Positions 8,950 through 18,776 are shown, counted from the stretch's first letter. The stretch: 64,000 nucleotides of DNA from Vibrio aquaticus (GCF_003970385.1 NZ_RXZH01000005.1:186001-250000), one strand, 5' to 3'. The notes: generated by a model from the letters alone, not told the origin. Translations and numbers: made by a program.

Positions 8950-10524
8950 GTGAATATTCTTGGATATGCGCAAAAGCTAGGTAAAGCTCTTATGCTACCT
9001 ATCGCAACGCTTCCAGTTGCGGCGCTCTTACTACGTTTGGGTCAAGGTGACCTTCTAGATATCCCATTCATGGCGCAAGCTGGTGGTGCTATCTTCGGTC
9101 AACTACCGTTACTATTCGGTCTAGGTATCGCGATTGGTCTTTCTAAAGACGGTCAAGGTGCTGCAGGCCTAGCTGGTGCAGTTGCGTACTTCGTACTGAC
9201 AGCAACAGCAACAACAATCAATGCTGACGTTAACATGTCATTCTTCGGTGGTATCATCGCTGGTATCATTGCTGGTCACTCTTACAACGCTTTCCATGCA
9301 ACTCGTCTTCCTGAGTGGTTGGCATTCTTCTCTGGCAAACGTCTAGTACCAATCATGGCTGGTCTATTCGCGCTAGTAGCAGGTGCTGTGTCTGGTGTTG
9401 TTTGGCCAACTATCCAAGGCGGCCTTGACGCTCTAGCACACGCAGTTTCTACTTCAGGTGCTGTTGGTCAGTTCGTTTACGGTACTCTTAACCGTGCACT
9501 TATCCCTGTAGGTCTTCACCACGTTCTTAACTCTTACTTCTGGTTCGGTATGGGTACGTGTCAAGAAGTTCTAGTTACTGGTGCTCAAGCTGCTGGTCAA
9601 GCTCTTCCTGCTCTACAACAGCTTTGTGTAGACCCAGCTCTAGCTAAGACTCTTGTTGCTGGTCAATCACACACATTCGAATTCGCTAACTCTGTAACTC
9701 CAGAAATTACTGCAACTGTTAAAGAAGTAACTGAAACAGTTAAGTCTGGTGACCTACACCGTTACTTCGGCGGCGATAAGTCTGCTGGCGTATTCATGAA
9801 CGGCTTCTTCCCTGTAATGATGTTTGGTCTACCAGGTGCTGCTCTTGCAATGTACCTAGCAGCTCCAGCTGAAAAACGTAGCCAAGTTGGTGGTGCACTA
9901 TTCTCAGTAGGTTTCTGTTCATTCCTAACAGGTATCACAGAGCCACTAGAATTCATGTTCGTGTTCCTAGCTCCAGCTCTATACGCAATGCACGCAGTAT
10001 TCACTGGTCTATCTCTAGTTGTTGCTAACATGTTTGGTACGCTACACGGCTTCGGTTTCTCTGCAGGTCTAATCGACTTCATTCTGAACTGGGGTCTAGC
10101 AACTAAGCCGGTAACTCTACTTCTAATCGGTCTAGGCTTCGGTGCTCTATACTTCTTCACATTCACATTCGCTATCCGCGCTTTCAACCTGAAATCGCCA
10201 GGTCGTGAAGATGATGACGAAGAAACAGTAGCCGCTCCAGCTGGTGAAGCGAAAAGTGGTGACCTAGCTCGTCAATACCTAAAAGCTCTAGGTGGTCACG
10301 ACAACCTAACTTCAATCGACGCTTGTATCACTCGTCTACGTCTTACTCTAAAAGACCGCTCTGTAGCTGACGAAGTTGTACTTAAGAAGCTTGGTGCGAA
10401 GGGTGTAGTTAAACTAGGTGAGAACAACCTTCAAGTTATCCTTGGTCCTCTAGCTGAAATCGTTGCTGGCGAAATGAAAGCAATCGGTGCTAACGAAGAC
10501 CTATCTGATGTAAAACTTCCTTAG
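8950..10524 (+). CDS. nagE: PTS N-acetylglucosamine transporter, EIICB
   Basis: NagE imports and phosphorylates GlcNAc to GlcNAc-6-phosphate. A hydrophobic EIIC domain (about residues 1-400) is followed by a charged linker and an EIIB domain with the phosphorylated Cys459 in DACITRLRL. The protein stops at residue 524 and has no EIIA domain, unlike the 648-residue E. coli NagE, so phosphate must come from a separate EIIA, probably EIIA-Glc (Crr). The start is GTG at 8950, preceded by AGGGGGAAC. Codon choice is highly biased (many GGT, CTA, CGT), suggesting strong expression. A terminator follows within 30 bases. Confidence 0.95.
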   Translation: MNILGYAQKLGKALMLPIATLPVAALLLRLGQGDLLDIPFMAQAGGAIFGQLPLLFGLGIAIGLSKDGQGAAGLAGAVAYFVLTATATTINADVNMSFFGGIIAGIIAGHSYNAFHATRLPEWLAFFSGKRLVPIMAGLFALVAGAVSGVVWPTIQGGLDALAHAVSTSGAVGQFVYGTLNRALIPVGLHHVLNSYFWFGMGTCQEVLVTGAQAAGQALPALQQLCVDPALAKTLVAGQSHTFEFANSVTPEITATVKEVTETVKSGDLHRYFGGDKSAGVFMNGFFPVMMFGLPGAALAMYLAAPAEKRSQVGGALFSVGFCSFLTGITEPLEFMFVFLAPALYAMHAVFTGLSLVVANMFGTLHGFGFSAGLIDFILNWGLATKPVTLLLIGLGFGALYFFTFTFAIRAFNLKSPGREDDDEETVAAPAGEAKSGDLARQYLKALGGHDNLTSIDACITRLRLTLKDRSVADEVVLKKLGAKGVVKLGENNLQVILGPLAEIVAGEMKAIGANEDLSDVKLP

Positions 10525-10550
10525 TAACCACTGGTTAATAAGTAAGTGAT

Positions 10551-10576
10551 AAAAGCCTCCTTCGGGAGGCTTTTTT
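10551..10576 (+). terminator. terminator of nagE
   Basis: The stem GCCTCC/GGAGGC with a TTCG tetraloop is extended by A-T pairs and ends in six T residues. Confidence 0.93.
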
Positions 10577-10771
10577 GCGTTTGGTGCTTAAGGAGAGATG
10601 AACAATGCTAGCTTCTTAACCAGACAATGAAAAAAAAAGTGTTTTCAGTCGAGATATTGTTGTGTAATCCACCAGAATTGTGGATCATTAGACGTTATGT
10701 ACTTGGCGGCTACTGATGTCGTCAAAGTAAAGAATTATCTGAACAATACTACAACAATTGAGGTGCTATAG

Positions 10772-12442
10772 ATGAGTGAAGCTGAGGCTCGTCCATCGAA
10801 TTTCATTCGCCAAATCATCGATAAAGATTTAGCGGATGGTACACACACAAGCGTGCATACTCGTTTCCCACCAGAGCCGAACGGTTATCTGCATATCGGT
10901 CACGCTAAGTCAATTTGCTTGAACTTCGGTATTGCTCAGGACTACCAGGGTCAGTGTAACCTTCGTTTTGATGACACTAACCCAGAAAAAGAAGACGTTG
11001 AATACGTTGAGTCAATTAAGAATGATGTGAGCTGGTTAGGCTTTGAGTGGAGTGGTGATGTATGTTACTCATCAAACTACTTCGACAAGCTATATGGCTA
11101 CGCAGTGGAATTAATTAACAAAGGCTTAGCGTACGTTGAAGAGCTAAGTCCTGAGCAGATCCGTGAGTACCGTGGCACACTTACTCAACCAGGTAAGCCA
11201 AGCCCATACCGTGACCGTACGCCAGAAGAGAACCTAGCGCTATTTGAAAAGATGCGTGACGGTGGTTTCGAGGAAGGTAAAGCGTGTCTACGTGCGAAGA
11301 TTGACCTTGCGTCTTCTTTCATTGTACTGCGCGATCCTGTTATTTACCGTGTTCGTTTTGCAGAGCATCACCAAACAGGTGACAAATGGTGCATTTACCC
11401 AATGTACGATTTCACGCACTGTATCTCTGATGCGCTAGAGGGCATTACGCACTCTATCTGTACGCTTGAATTCCAAGACAACCGTCGCTTATACGATTGG
11501 GTTCTAGACAACATTACGATTGATTGTCAGCCTCGTCAGTACGAGTTCAGCCGACTCAACCTAGAGTACACAGTAATGTCTAAGCGTAAGCTTAACCAAC
11601 TTGTGACTGAAAACTTAGTTGACGGTTGGGATGATCCACGTATGCCGACTGTTTCTGGCTTACGTCGTCGTGGCTTTACTTCTGCGTCTATTCGTGAATT
11701 CTGTAAGCGTATTGGTGTGACTAAGCAAGACAACATGATTGAAATGGGCTCACTAGAGTCTTGTATCCGTGATGACTTGAACGAAAATGCACCTCGTGCG
11801 ATGGCTGTTCTTGATCCAGTTAAGATCGTGATTGAAAACTTCGAAGAAGGTAACGTTGAGTCACTAACGGTTGCGAATCACCCGAACAAACCGGAAATGG
11901 GCGAGCGTGAGGTTCCATTTACTCGTGAAGTTTGGATTGAGCGTGAAGATTTCCGTGAAGAAGCGAATAAGAAATACAAGCGTCTAGTGCTTGGTAAAGA
12001 AGTTCGCCTACGTGGTGCTTACGTGATCAAAGCTGAGCGTATCGAGAAAGATGCCGAAGGCAACATCACTACTATCTTCTGTACTTACGACAACGAGACG
12101 CTAGGCAAAAACCCAGCAGATGGTCGTAAAGTGAAAGGTGTTATTCACTGGGTATCAGCGGACAAAGGTCTTCCTGCAGAGATTCGTCTGTACGACCGTC
12201 TATTCACCGTGCCTAACCCAGCAGCCGCGGACAACTTTGCAGAAACGATCAACCCAGAGTCTCTGGTTAAGCTAAATGGCTTTGTTGAACCAAGCCTTGC
12301 TCAAGCAGAAGCAGAGAAAGGGTACCAGTTTGAACGTATGGGCTACTTCTGCGCGGATGCGAAAGAGTCTAAGCCAGAAGCGCTTGTATTCAACCGCACT
12401 GTCGGCCTACGTGATACTTGGGCAAAAATCGAAGCCAAGTAA
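10772..12442 (+). CDS. glnS: glutaminyl-tRNA synthetase
   Basis: GlnRS charges tRNA-Gln. Class I signatures are present: the HIGH motif at residues 41-44 within [15 protein letters not shown], and the KMSKS-equivalent VMSKRKL near residue 270. The C-terminal anticodon-binding beta-barrels occupy roughly residues 340-556. The length of 556 residues matches E. coli GlnS (554). The gene is monocistronic, with a terminator 20 bases after the stop. The upstream gap (10577-10771) carries an inverted repeat at 10667-10685 described in the findings. Confidence 0.98.
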   Translation: MSEAEARPSNFIRQIIDKDLADGTHTSVHTRFPPEPNGYLHIGHAKSICLNFGIAQDYQGQCNLRFDDTNPEKEDVEYVESIKNDVSWLGFEWSGDVCYSSNYFDKLYGYAVELINKGLAYVEELSPEQIREYRGTLTQPGKPSPYRDRTPEENLALFEKMRDGGFEEGKACLRAKIDLASSFIVLRDPVIYRVRFAEHHQTGDKWCIYPMYDFTHCISDALEGITHSICTLEFQDNRRLYDWVLDNITIDCQPRQYEFSRLNLEYTVMSKRKLNQLVTENLVDGWDDPRMPTVSGLRRRGFTSASIREFCKRIGVTKQDNMIEMGSLESCIRDDLNENAPRAMAVLDPVKIVIENFEEGNVESLTVANHPNKPEMGEREVPFTREVWIEREDFREEANKKYKRLVLGKEVRLRGAYVIKAERIEKDAEGNITTIFCTYDNETLGKNPADGRKVKGVIHWVSADKGLPAEIRLYDRLFTVPNPAAADNFAETINPESLVKLNGFVEPSLAQAEAEKGYQFERMGYFCADAKESKPEALVFNRTVGLRDTWAKIEAK

Positions 12443-12461
12443 TTACGAGCTGAACATACTG

Positions 12462-12490
12462 AAAAGCCAGTCGCATCGACTGGCTTTTTT
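12462..12490 (+). terminator. terminator of glnS
   Basis: The stem AAAAGCCAGTCG/CGACTGGCTTTT with a three-base loop ends in a T-run. Confidence 0.92.
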
Positions 12491-12520
12491 ATTGCCGCTT
12501 TCTGACTAAGATAAGAAGTA

Positions 12521-12548
12521 AAAAAAAACGCCAGCCTAGGCTGACGTT
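12521..12548 (-). terminator. terminator of fur
   Basis: The minus strand reads a long perfect stem (AACGTCAGCC...GGCTGGCGTT, allowing G-T) followed by about eight T residues, just after the fur stop. Confidence 0.88.
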
Positions 12549-12573
12549 TATGAATGCGAAAGAATCGTAGCGA

Positions 12574-13023
12574 TTATTTCTTAGCTTTATGAGCGTCTGG
12601 GTTGTCTTTACAGCTACCGTCAGCACATTTCCCGTAAAGGTATAAGCTGTGGTTGGTAAGAATTACGTTATATTTTGCCGCAACTTCTTTTTGGCGCTCT
12701 TCAATGATGTCGTCAGAAAACTCAATGACCTCGCCACAATCTAGACATACTAGGTGGTCGTGGTGATGTTGGGTTGATAACTCAAACACTGACTTGCCAC
12801 CTTCGAAGTGGTGACGAGTCACGATACCTGCATCATCAAATTGGTTTAATACTCGATAAACGGTTGCTAGACCAATCTCTTCGCCGAGATCAATCAGCTT
12901 TTTGTACAGTTCTTCAGCACTGATATGTTGGCAGTCAGGTTGCTGTAGTACTTCTAAAATCTTTAGTCTTGGGAGGGTAACTTTAAGACCAGCATCCTTT
13001 AGCGCTTGGTTATTGTCTGACAT
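12574..13023 (-). CDS. fur: ferric uptake regulator Fur
   Basis: Fur is the iron-sensing repressor of siderophore, heme and iron-transport genes. The winged-helix domain (about residues 1-80) is followed by the metal-binding dimerisation domain with HHHDH at 86-90. Zinc-site cysteines are Cys93 and Cys96 (CLDC) and Cys133 and Cys138. The start was set at 13023 (MSDNNQALKDAG), giving 149 residues like other Vibrio Fur proteins and a good AGGAAAG ribosome site; the frame stays open 18 codons further upstream but family alignment does not support that. The leader DNA at 13040-13085 is AT-rich with an AATGATA element reminiscent of a Fur half-site; autoregulation is possible but not shown. Confidence 0.97.
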   Translation of the reverse strand: MSDNNQALKDAGLKVTLPRLKILEVLQQPDCQHISAEELYKKLIDLGEEIGLATVYRVLNQFDDAGIVTRHHFEGGKSVFELSTQHHHDHLVCLDCGEVIEFSDDIIEERQKEVAAKYNVILTNHSLYLYGKCADGSCKDNPDAHKAKK

Positions 13024-13225
13024 ATACTTTCCTGTTGATGATCTGCAGTAACTAACAGAATTCAATATTCCTATCATTATAGGGCAGTACCCAGTAACAA
13101 TAAACCACGAAGTTCAAAGGGTTACTACTAATTTTTTATAAAGTTGGGAGAGGTCACTGACTAATGACATCCGACCAGTTACAATTGCGTAACATGTGTA
13201 GGTAATGGCAACTTAGGGATCAAGG

Positions 13226-13726
13226 ATGAATAAGTCGTTGGCGAAAATTTATCGTCCAGGTGTAGTGAAATTTGCGCTTAATAGTTGGCCTCCATTTTGG
13301 GGGGCAGGAATTAAAATTCTATCGATCAGTGATGACTTCAGAGAAGTAAAAATGCGGCTAAAATTGCGCTGGTGGAATAAGAACGCTAATCGGACTCAGT
13401 ATGGTGGCAGCATCTTTTCTTTGACCGATCCCGTCTACTCTCTAATGCTGATGGGGATTTTAGGCGATCAGTATTATGTCTGGGATAAGGAAGCGAGTAT
13501 TAACTTTATCAAACCTGGTCAAACGGATTTGTATGCTGACTTCTGTGTCAGCCAAGATCAGCTACAAGACATTCTTGAGCAAACAGCCCACGGGGATAAA
13601 TGTTTCCCAGAATTTATTACGTATGTGAAAGATGCTAATGGTGCTGTCATTTCAGAAGTGCAACGTAAACTTTATGTACGTAAGAAACCAAAGTATCGTG
13701 AAGAAACGGAGCAGCAGCCGGCTTGA
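13226..13726 (+). CDS. DUF4442 hotdog-fold protein, putative acyl-CoA thioesterase
   Basis: This 166-residue protein resembles DUF4442 members, a branch of the hotdog-fold thioesterases. It has an amphipathic start, the conserved NRTQYGGSIFSLTDP segment around residues 55-69 where the hotdog helix begins, and a beta-rich C-terminal half ending in a basic tail. Its substrate is unknown. It stands alone between fur and the convergent fldA. An AAGGATG start context is seen at 13221-13228. The call rests on the family pattern only. Confidence 0.8.
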   Translation: MNKSLAKIYRPGVVKFALNSWPPFWGAGIKILSISDDFREVKMRLKLRWWNKNANRTQYGGSIFSLTDPVYSLMLMGILGDQYYVWDKEASINFIKPGQTDLYADFCVSQDQLQDILEQTAHGDKCFPEFITYVKDANGAVISEVQRKLYVRKKPKYREETEQQPA

Positions 13727-13744
13727 TTCGTCATCAATTGATAC

Positions 13745-13773
13745 AAAAAAACCTCCAAGCCGGAGGTTTTTTT
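13745..13773. terminator. bidirectional terminator between DUF4442 and fldA
   Basis: The stem ACCTCC/GGAGGT has A-runs and T-runs on its two sides, sitting between convergent genes. Confidence 0.88.
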
Positions 13774-13791
13774 AACGTCTAAAAGCGCCAA

Positions 13792-14325
13792 TTAGTCTTC
13801 TAGTTCAGCTAAGCACATTTCTTCGTGAATCTGCTTACACCAGTTGTTTACGCGCTCATCAGTCAGCTCTGGTTGACGGTCTTCATCGATACATAGACCA
13901 ACGAAAAGGCTGTCATCACCTTCTACAAGGCCTTTAGAAGCTTCGAATTCGTAGCCGTCAGTTGAAGTGTGGCCCAAGATTGTGCCGCCTTTTGCTTCAA
14001 CGATGTCACGAACGGTGCCCATCGCATCACAGAAGTACTCTGCGTAATCTTCTTGGTCACCACAACCGAAGATAGCGACTAGCTTAGTTGAGAAGTCGAT
14101 TTGCTCTAGCTCTGGGAAGAAGTCATCCCAGTCACATTGCGCTTCACCGTAGTACCAAGTTGGGATACCAAGAAGCAGAAGGTCGAAGTTATCGATATCT
14201 TCTTTGCTGCTTTTTGCAATATCTTGAACGTGAACCAGTTGTTTACCTAGTTGCTTTTGAATCATCTTTGCAACAGCTTCAGTGTTACCTGTGTCGCTAC
14301 CAAAGAAGATGCCTACACTTGCCAT
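13792..14325 (-). CDS. fldA: flavodoxin FldA
   Basis: FldA is an FMN-containing electron carrier that serves biosynthetic radical enzymes. The FMN phosphate loop GSDTGNTEA lies at residues 9-17; IPTWYYGEAQCDWDDF and FGCGDQEDYAEYF are the aromatic isoalloxazine-binding loops. The start at 14325 (MASVGIFFGS) gives 177 residues, typical for the long-chain type; an extra 20 codons upstream in frame overlap the DUF2788 gene and do not fit the family. It is likely transcribed with the DUF2788 gene just upstream. Linkage of fldA to fur is also seen in E. coli, where it fits a link between iron and flavodoxin. Confidence 0.97.
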   Translation of the reverse strand: MASVGIFFGSDTGNTEAVAKMIQKQLGKQLVHVQDIAKSSKEDIDNFDLLLLGIPTWYYGEAQCDWDDFFPELEQIDFSTKLVAIFGCGDQEDYAEYFCDAMGTVRDIVEAKGGTILGHTSTDGYEFEASKGLVEGDDSLFVGLCIDEDRQPELTDERVNNWCKQIHEEMCLAELED

Positions 14326-14368
14326 AGATTCGCTACCTTTACTATTTTCTGTTGTGAGATCGACTCGA

Positions 14369-14590
14369 TCAGCCGATACCACCACCTTCCCAGCTTAACT
14401 GAATTATGCCTTTAGCAATAAAACCAGCACAGCCAAGGAATAGAACTAACCATACAATGCGACGACCGAAAGGGGGAACGTTACCCGCTTTTAAGACATC
14501 TTTTATCGCCATACCAATTAAGAAAAAGATAGACGCAAAAAGTAGATCGAGCCCAATAGACTCGAGCATGTTCATGTAGTCGTAAAGCAT
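14369..14590 (-). CDS. DUF2788 small membrane protein
   Basis: This is a 73-residue protein with two hydrophobic segments (about 11-29 and 46-64) separated by a basic loop (KDVLKAGNVPPFGRR), as in DUF2788 proteins found beside fldA in Vibrio and relatives. No function is known. It ends 43 bases before the fldA start and probably shares its transcript. Confidence 0.82.
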   Translation of the reverse strand: MLYDYMNMLESIGLDLLFASIFFLIGMAIKDVLKAGNVPPFGRRIVWLVLFLGCAGFIAKGIIQLSWEGGGIG

Positions 14591-14683
14591 GGGGTCCCTT
14601 TATGCCAAATTACTTGCGCCGCACTATACCACTGTTAATAGATAAAGTTAACGGGCAGAGCGCAACGGATCTCTCATTCTCTT

Positions 14684-15448
14684 CTAGGCAATGAACTTAC
14701 GAATTGAACGTAATACTTCAGCCGGTTTTTCCGCGTGCAGCCAATGGCCAGTATTAGCAATAACGTGGGCTTTCGCATGCGTAAACTGCTGCTGCACATC
14801 GCTCTGATGTTCAGCAGTTAAGTAGTCTGAGTCTCCACCTTTGATAAACAAAGTAGGGGTATCAATTGGGCTAATTGGGTTCCAGCCTAAAATTTCCCAG
14901 TAATTGTCCCACAAGCTTTTGACATTGAAGCGCCAAGATAAGTGATCACCATTGTTAAACAGAGACTTCCCTAAAAACTGTCTTACACCTTCAATTTCAA
15001 TATGCTCAGCCAATATCTCGAGAGCTTGCTTGCGGCTTGTCGGCTTTTTCTCGATGACGGCCTTGAGACCGGAAAAGACATTATCGTGACGGCTTTGGGT
15101 ATACTTAACTGGAGCCATGTCCAATACCAGCAATTTAGCGACACGTGCTTGATCGATCTCAGCCAGCTTCATGGCGACTTTGCCACCCATTGAGTGACCA
15201 ATGATCGTGTAAGTATCAATGTTTAGGTGATCCAGGACCTCTCGCACATCTTGCGCCATGAGTTCATAGTTATGCTGCTGGCTTTGAAAGGAGACTCCGT
15301 GGTTACGAAGATCAATGCTGATCACTTGATAATCTTGTTTAAGATCGCGAGCGAGTAGCCCCAAGTTGTCCAAATTTCCAAACAATCCGTGGATCAATAC
15401 AGTGGTGTGACCCTCACCTTCGACTTTGTAGTTGAGCAGATGTGACAT
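14684..15448 (-). CDS. ybfF: alpha/beta-hydrolase esterase YbfF
   Basis: This 254-residue alpha/beta-fold hydrolase is of the YbfF type, reported as an acyl-CoA or short-chain esterase in E. coli. The nucleophile elbow is GHSMGG with Ser86; HGLFGNLDN forms the oxyanion region near residues 20-28; the C-terminal NTGHWLHAEKP supplies the catalytic histidine. It is divergent from seqA, an order shared with E. coli (ybfF-seqA-pgm). The physiological substrate is not clear. Confidence 0.92.
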   Translation of the reverse strand: MSHLLNYKVEGEGHTTVLIHGLFGNLDNLGLLARDLKQDYQVISIDLRNHGVSFQSQQHNYELMAQDVREVLDHLNIDTYTIIGHSMGGKVAMKLAEIDQARVAKLLVLDMAPVKYTQSRHDNVFSGLKAVIEKKPTSRKQALEILAEHIEIEGVRQFLGKSLFNNGDHLSWRFNVKSLWDNYWEILGWNPISPIDTPTLFIKGGDSDYLTAEHQSDVQQQFTHAKAHVIANTGHWLHAEKPAEVLRSIRKFIA

Positions 15449-15540
15449 TTTATTTTATTCGTTACAGGTAAACCGTAGAGTCTCATGAAAGATCTCGCTA
15501 TAATCCCCCAGAGTTTAAACATAGAGATTGTGAAAAGCGA

Positions 15541-16083
15541 ATGAAAACAATTGAGGTTGATGAGGATCTATACCGTTACATCGCAAGTCAAACCCAGGAT
15601 ATTGGTGAAAGTGCATCAGATATTTTGCGTCGTCTACTGATGACAGATGCAAAGCCTTCAGCCGCACCAGAGCCACAGGTTATGGCGCAACCTAAAGGTA
15701 TAGTTGTTAGTAAAGATGCCATTAAAGAAGAGTCTGTAGACAGTGTAAAAGAGATGCGCTCATTACTTATTTCGGATGAGTTTGCGGGTCTTAAAAAAGC
15801 GATTGATCGTTTCATGCTGGTTCTATCGACACTGCATCACATTAACCCGAGTGATTTCTCAGAAGCAACCCAAGTGAAAGGTCGCAAACGAGTTTACTTT
15901 GCTGATAACGAACAAACGCTACTGGCCAACGGTAACACCACTAAGCCAAAAGCGATTCCGGGTTCACCATTTTGGGTTATCACCAATAACAATACGAGCC
16001 GAAAAAGGCAGATGGTTGACCAGCTGATGGCGAGAATGAATTACCCATCAGAAATCATTGAGAAGGTAACTAACTCAATTTAG
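15541..16083 (+). CDS. seqA: SeqA, negative modulator of replication initiation
   Basis: SeqA binds hemimethylated GATC pairs and sequesters the origin after firing. The N-terminal oligomerisation region (MKTIEVDEDLYRYIA, residues 1-15 onward) and the C-terminal DNA-binding domain with GSPFWVITNNNTSRK near residues 141-155 are both intact. The length of 180 residues matches the family. A TATAAT element at 15499-15504 is a likely minus-10. A terminator-like hairpin separates it from pgm, so the seqA-pgm pair may be only partly co-transcribed. Confidence 0.97.
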   Translation: MKTIEVDEDLYRYIASQTQDIGESASDILRRLLMTDAKPSAAPEPQVMAQPKGIVVSKDAIKEESVDSVKEMRSLLISDEFAGLKKAIDRFMLVLSTLHHINPSDFSEATQVKGRKRVYFADNEQTLLANGNTTKPKAIPGSPFWVITNNNTSRKRQMVDQLMARMNYPSEIIEKVTNSI

Positions 16084-16095
16084 AGAATTCTGATT

Positions 16096-16142
16096 AAAAC
16101 CTCATAATATACTGTTTACATAGCGTATTATGAGGTTTTTTT
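16096..16142 (+). terminator. terminator-like hairpin between seqA and pgm
   Basis: A 12-pair stem (AACCTCATAATA with TATTATGAGGTT) with a loop of about 12 bases ends in seven T residues. It could attenuate read-through into pgm. Confidence 0.8.
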
Positions 16143-16172
16143 ATTTCTGATAATTTTAAGAAAGGATGTCAA

Positions 16173-17819
16173 ATGGCTATGCACCCACGAGCAGGAAAAA
16201 AAGCTCAACAGCAAGATCTGCACAATATTCCTGCCCTTGTCGCGAATTATTTTCTACTTCAACCTGACCCATCGAACGCAAATCACAAAGTTGAATTTGG
16301 CACATCTGGCCACCGTGGTACGGCGGACAAATCTACCTTCAATGAAAACCATATCTTAGCGATTACTCAAGCGATTGCCGAAGTACGAGCAGAGAAGGGA
16401 ACGACAGGTCCTCTATTTGTAGGTAAAGACACACATGCGCTGTCGGAACCTGCATTTTCAAGTGTGATTGAAGTGTTGATCGCGAATGGGGTGCAAGTGA
16501 TTACCCAGTTAGACAACGGGTATACACCGACTCCGGGTGTCTCTCATGCTATTTTGACTCATAACCTTACACAGGGTGAGAAAGCGGATGGTATTGTTAT
16601 CACACCATCACATAACCCACCTCAAGATGGCGGTATTAAATACAACCCAACGCACGGTGGCCCGGCTGAAGGTGAATTGACTCAAGCTATTCAAGATCGT
16701 GCCAACGTCTTAATTGCTGAAGGCCTACAAGGTGTGAAACGCATGCCTTTGGCACAAGCAAAAGCGTCTGAGCTGTTTGTAGTGCGTGACCTTGTGAAAC
16801 CGTACATTGATGACCTAGTAAACGTCATCGATATGGAAGCGATCCAAAAGGCAAATCTAAAGCTGGGTGTTGATCCCCTTGGTGGCAGTGGCATTGATTA
16901 CTGGCGTCAGATTGGTCAAGCATACAACTTAGATCTAACCTTGGTGAGCGAAGCGATTGATCCATCATTCCAGTTTATGTCTTTGGATAAAGACGGTGTG
17001 GTTCGTATGGACTGTTCGTCACCTTACGCAATGGCAGGCCTTCTAGAACTTAAAGATGAATATGACCTAGCCTTCGGCAATGACCCAGATTATGACCGCC
17101 ATGGGATCGTGACGCCAAAAGGTCTGATGAACCCGAACCACTTTCTTGCGGTATGTATTGATTACCTTTACCGTCACCGCCAAGGTTGGGGTAAAGACGT
17201 TGCTGTTGGTAAAACTCTGGTTTCAAGTGCGCTTATTGACCGTGTAGTGGCTGACCTTGGTCGTGAACTTTGTGAAGTACCAGTTGGCTTCAAATGGTTT
17301 GTTGATGGTTTATACGAAGGTAAGTTTGGCTTTGGTGGCGAAGAATCTGCGGGCGCTTCATTCCTACGTAAAGACGGTACACCATGGTCTACAGACAAAG
17401 ATGGCATTATTCTGTGTCTTCTAGCGGCTGAGATTACTGCTGTAACAGGCAAGAACCCACAAGAGTACTACGAAGAGCTAGCGGCGAAACACGGTGCGTC
17501 TGAGTATAACCGTATTCAAGCTGTGGCAAATGGCCCTCAAAAAGCCGTGCTATCTAAGCTATCAGCAGAAATGGTAACGGCAGAGACACTAGCCGGTGAT
17601 GCAATTACGGCTCGTCTAACGCATGCGCCAGGCAACGGTGCAGCGATCGGTGGCCTTAAGGTAACCACTGAAAACGGTTGGTTTGCAGCGCGCCCATCAG
17701 GGACAGAAGATATCTACAAGATTTACTGTGAGAGCTTTAAAGGTGCTGACCACCTAAAGCAGATCGAAGCAGAAGCACAAGAGATTGTGAATCAAGTCTT
17801 CGCTAACGCAGGTCTGTAA
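16173..17819 (+). CDS. pgm: phosphoglucomutase (alpha-D-glucose phosphate-specific)
   Basis: Pgm interconverts glucose-1-phosphate and glucose-6-phosphate, linking glycolysis with UDP-sugar and polysaccharide synthesis. The phosphoserine loop TPSHNPP has Ser146; the magnesium loop is DPDYDRHG near residue 308; the sugar-binding GGEESAG is near 388; the C-terminal phosphate-binding [10 protein letters not shown] is near 510. The length of 548 residues matches E. coli Pgm. AAAGGA precedes the ATG. A perfect palindromic terminator follows, and then a copy of the 103-bp repeat. Confidence 0.97.
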   Translation: MAMHPRAGKKAQQQDLHNIPALVANYFLLQPDPSNANHKVEFGTSGHRGTADKSTFNENHILAITQAIAEVRAEKGTTGPLFVGKDTHALSEPAFSSVIEVLIANGVQVITQLDNGYTPTPGVSHAILTHNLTQGEKADGIVITPSHNPPQDGGIKYNPTHGGPAEGELTQAIQDRANVLIAEGLQGVKRMPLAQAKASELFVVRDLVKPYIDDLVNVIDMEAIQKANLKLGVDPLGGSGIDYWRQIGQAYNLDLTLVSEAIDPSFQFMSLDKDGVVRMDCSSPYAMAGLLELKDEYDLAFGNDPDYDRHGIVTPKGLMNPNHFLAVCIDYLYRHRQGWGKDVAVGKTLVSSALIDRVVADLGRELCEVPVGFKWFVDGLYEGKFGFGGEESAGASFLRKDGTPWSTDKDGIILCLLAAEITAVTGKNPQEYYEELAAKHGASEYNRIQAVANGPQKAVLSKLSAEMVTAETLAGDAITARLTHAPGNGAAIGGLKVTTENGWFAARPSGTEDIYKIYCESFKGADHLKQIEAEAQEIVNQVFANAGL

Positions 17820-17842
17820 TTCAGACGATGAAATGTTGTATC

Positions 17843-17870
17843 AAGGGCTGACAAATTGTCAGCCCTTTTT
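17843..17870 (+). terminator. terminator of pgm
   Basis: The perfect stem GGGCTGAC/GTCAGCCC with a short AT loop is followed by five T residues. Confidence 0.9.
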
Positions 17871-17882
17871 ATTGGAAGTTAA

Positions 17883-17985
17883 GTCATTCCTTAGAGAGAA
17901 AAATGAACGAGTAAGGAATCTCATACCATCTTCGACTTGCTTAAAGAGATCCCCAACTCGCTCGTACCTCGTTCTTGAGGATGAC
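17883..17985. repeat. 103-bp intergenic palindromic repeat, copy A
   Basis: It begins GTCATTCCTTAGA and ends TTCTTGAGGATGAC, so its ends are imperfect inverted repeats of each other. An inner hairpin pairs ATTCCTTA (17886-17893) with TAAGGAAT (17912-17919). The same 103-bp unit recurs at 19721 and 45369. No coding capacity or target duplication is evident. It resembles a REP- or MITE-like element. Confidence 0.85.
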
Positions 17986-18026
17986 GATGGTAGGAATCGT
18001 AATACATCGCTCTTATCACGTACTTA

Positions 18027-18776
18027 TTAGCTTGGCCAACTATCAGGCACAACAAACCAGAATTGTCCGCTTTTGGTCTGGGCATGAACGAACCGTCCAT
18101 TGGGCTTGTTGATTGGCTCAATGAACTCTTCTAAACCGATAGCCCAACGTGGCTTATCGAGCTCATAGAGTGGTTCACCAATTTGCTCCCATTGGCTTTG
18201 ATAGCACCAGTAACCGGATATCTGGCTTGGGTTAAGATCGAGCCCTAAACATTCTCGAGGGACAGTTTCTGGCGAAAATGGGTTGATGTAGAGCCGACCT
18301 TGAATTAAGAGCTGCTCTTGTAAGTCTTTGTACTGCGGGTATTGCTCAAGAAACTCACTTGTAGAACTCATCCTTAGTTGGTGCGAAAGCATCCTGTCGA
18401 GCTTTTTGTCCAGTTGGTCATGAGCGTTAGGGCCGTACCAAATCCCCTGGTGCAATAAATAGAACTTAATCGCGACTTCCCAGTGCTCATTTTGCGTGGT
18501 GTCATTATTGCGGAGTATCAGGTCTATCGCTCCAAGAGTTTGTCCTGACGGTTTATTGATCTGGATTTCTTCTTCCAGCAGGGAATATTGGCGGCTGTTA
18601 GAGATCAATTCAGTGCAGAGGTATTGATACAAAAAGCCTAGTCTCGGATTCCCCTGATATTCTTGCTGACGCAATGGAGTTAAGTCGAATTGTGTTAGGT
18701 CGACAAATGGCTTGGTGAGCTTAAATAGTGAAGGCGTTTCATGAACCCAATGGTAAAAACGTTCGAGTGTATTCAT
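18027..18776 (-). CDS. DUF1853 family protein
   Basis: This 249-residue soluble protein matches the DUF1853 pattern: an N-terminal LGFLYQYLCTELI segment and a central IDLILRNNDTTQNEHWEVAIKFYL region resembling a PD-(D/E)xK nuclease core (D...E.K), which suggests a nuclease-like fold. That is inference and the function is unknown. No signal peptide is visible. It faces ybgI divergently and is followed by the copy A repeat. Confidence 0.8.
   Translation of the reverse strand: MNTLERFYHWVHETPSLFKLTKPFVDLTQFDLTPLRQQEYQGNPRLGFLYQYLCTELISNSRQYSLLEEEIQINKPSGQTLGAIDLILRNNDTTQNEHWEVAIKFYLLHQGIWYGPNAHDQLDKKLDRMLSHQLRMSSTSEFLEQYPQYKDLQEQLLIQGRLYINPFSPETVPRECLGLDLNPSQISGYWCYQSQWEQIGEPLYELDKPRWAIGLEEFIEPINKPNGRFVHAQTKSGQFWFVVPDSWPS

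Noticed and set aside
12574..13077. Longer fur gene with 18 extra N-terminal codons
   Set aside because: The extra residues are not family-like and the internal ATG at 13023 has a good ribosome site.
17883..17985. Insertion-sequence remnant at the repeat copies
   Set aside because: No transposase fragment, target duplication or longer inverted ends are seen, so only a small repeat family is claimed.
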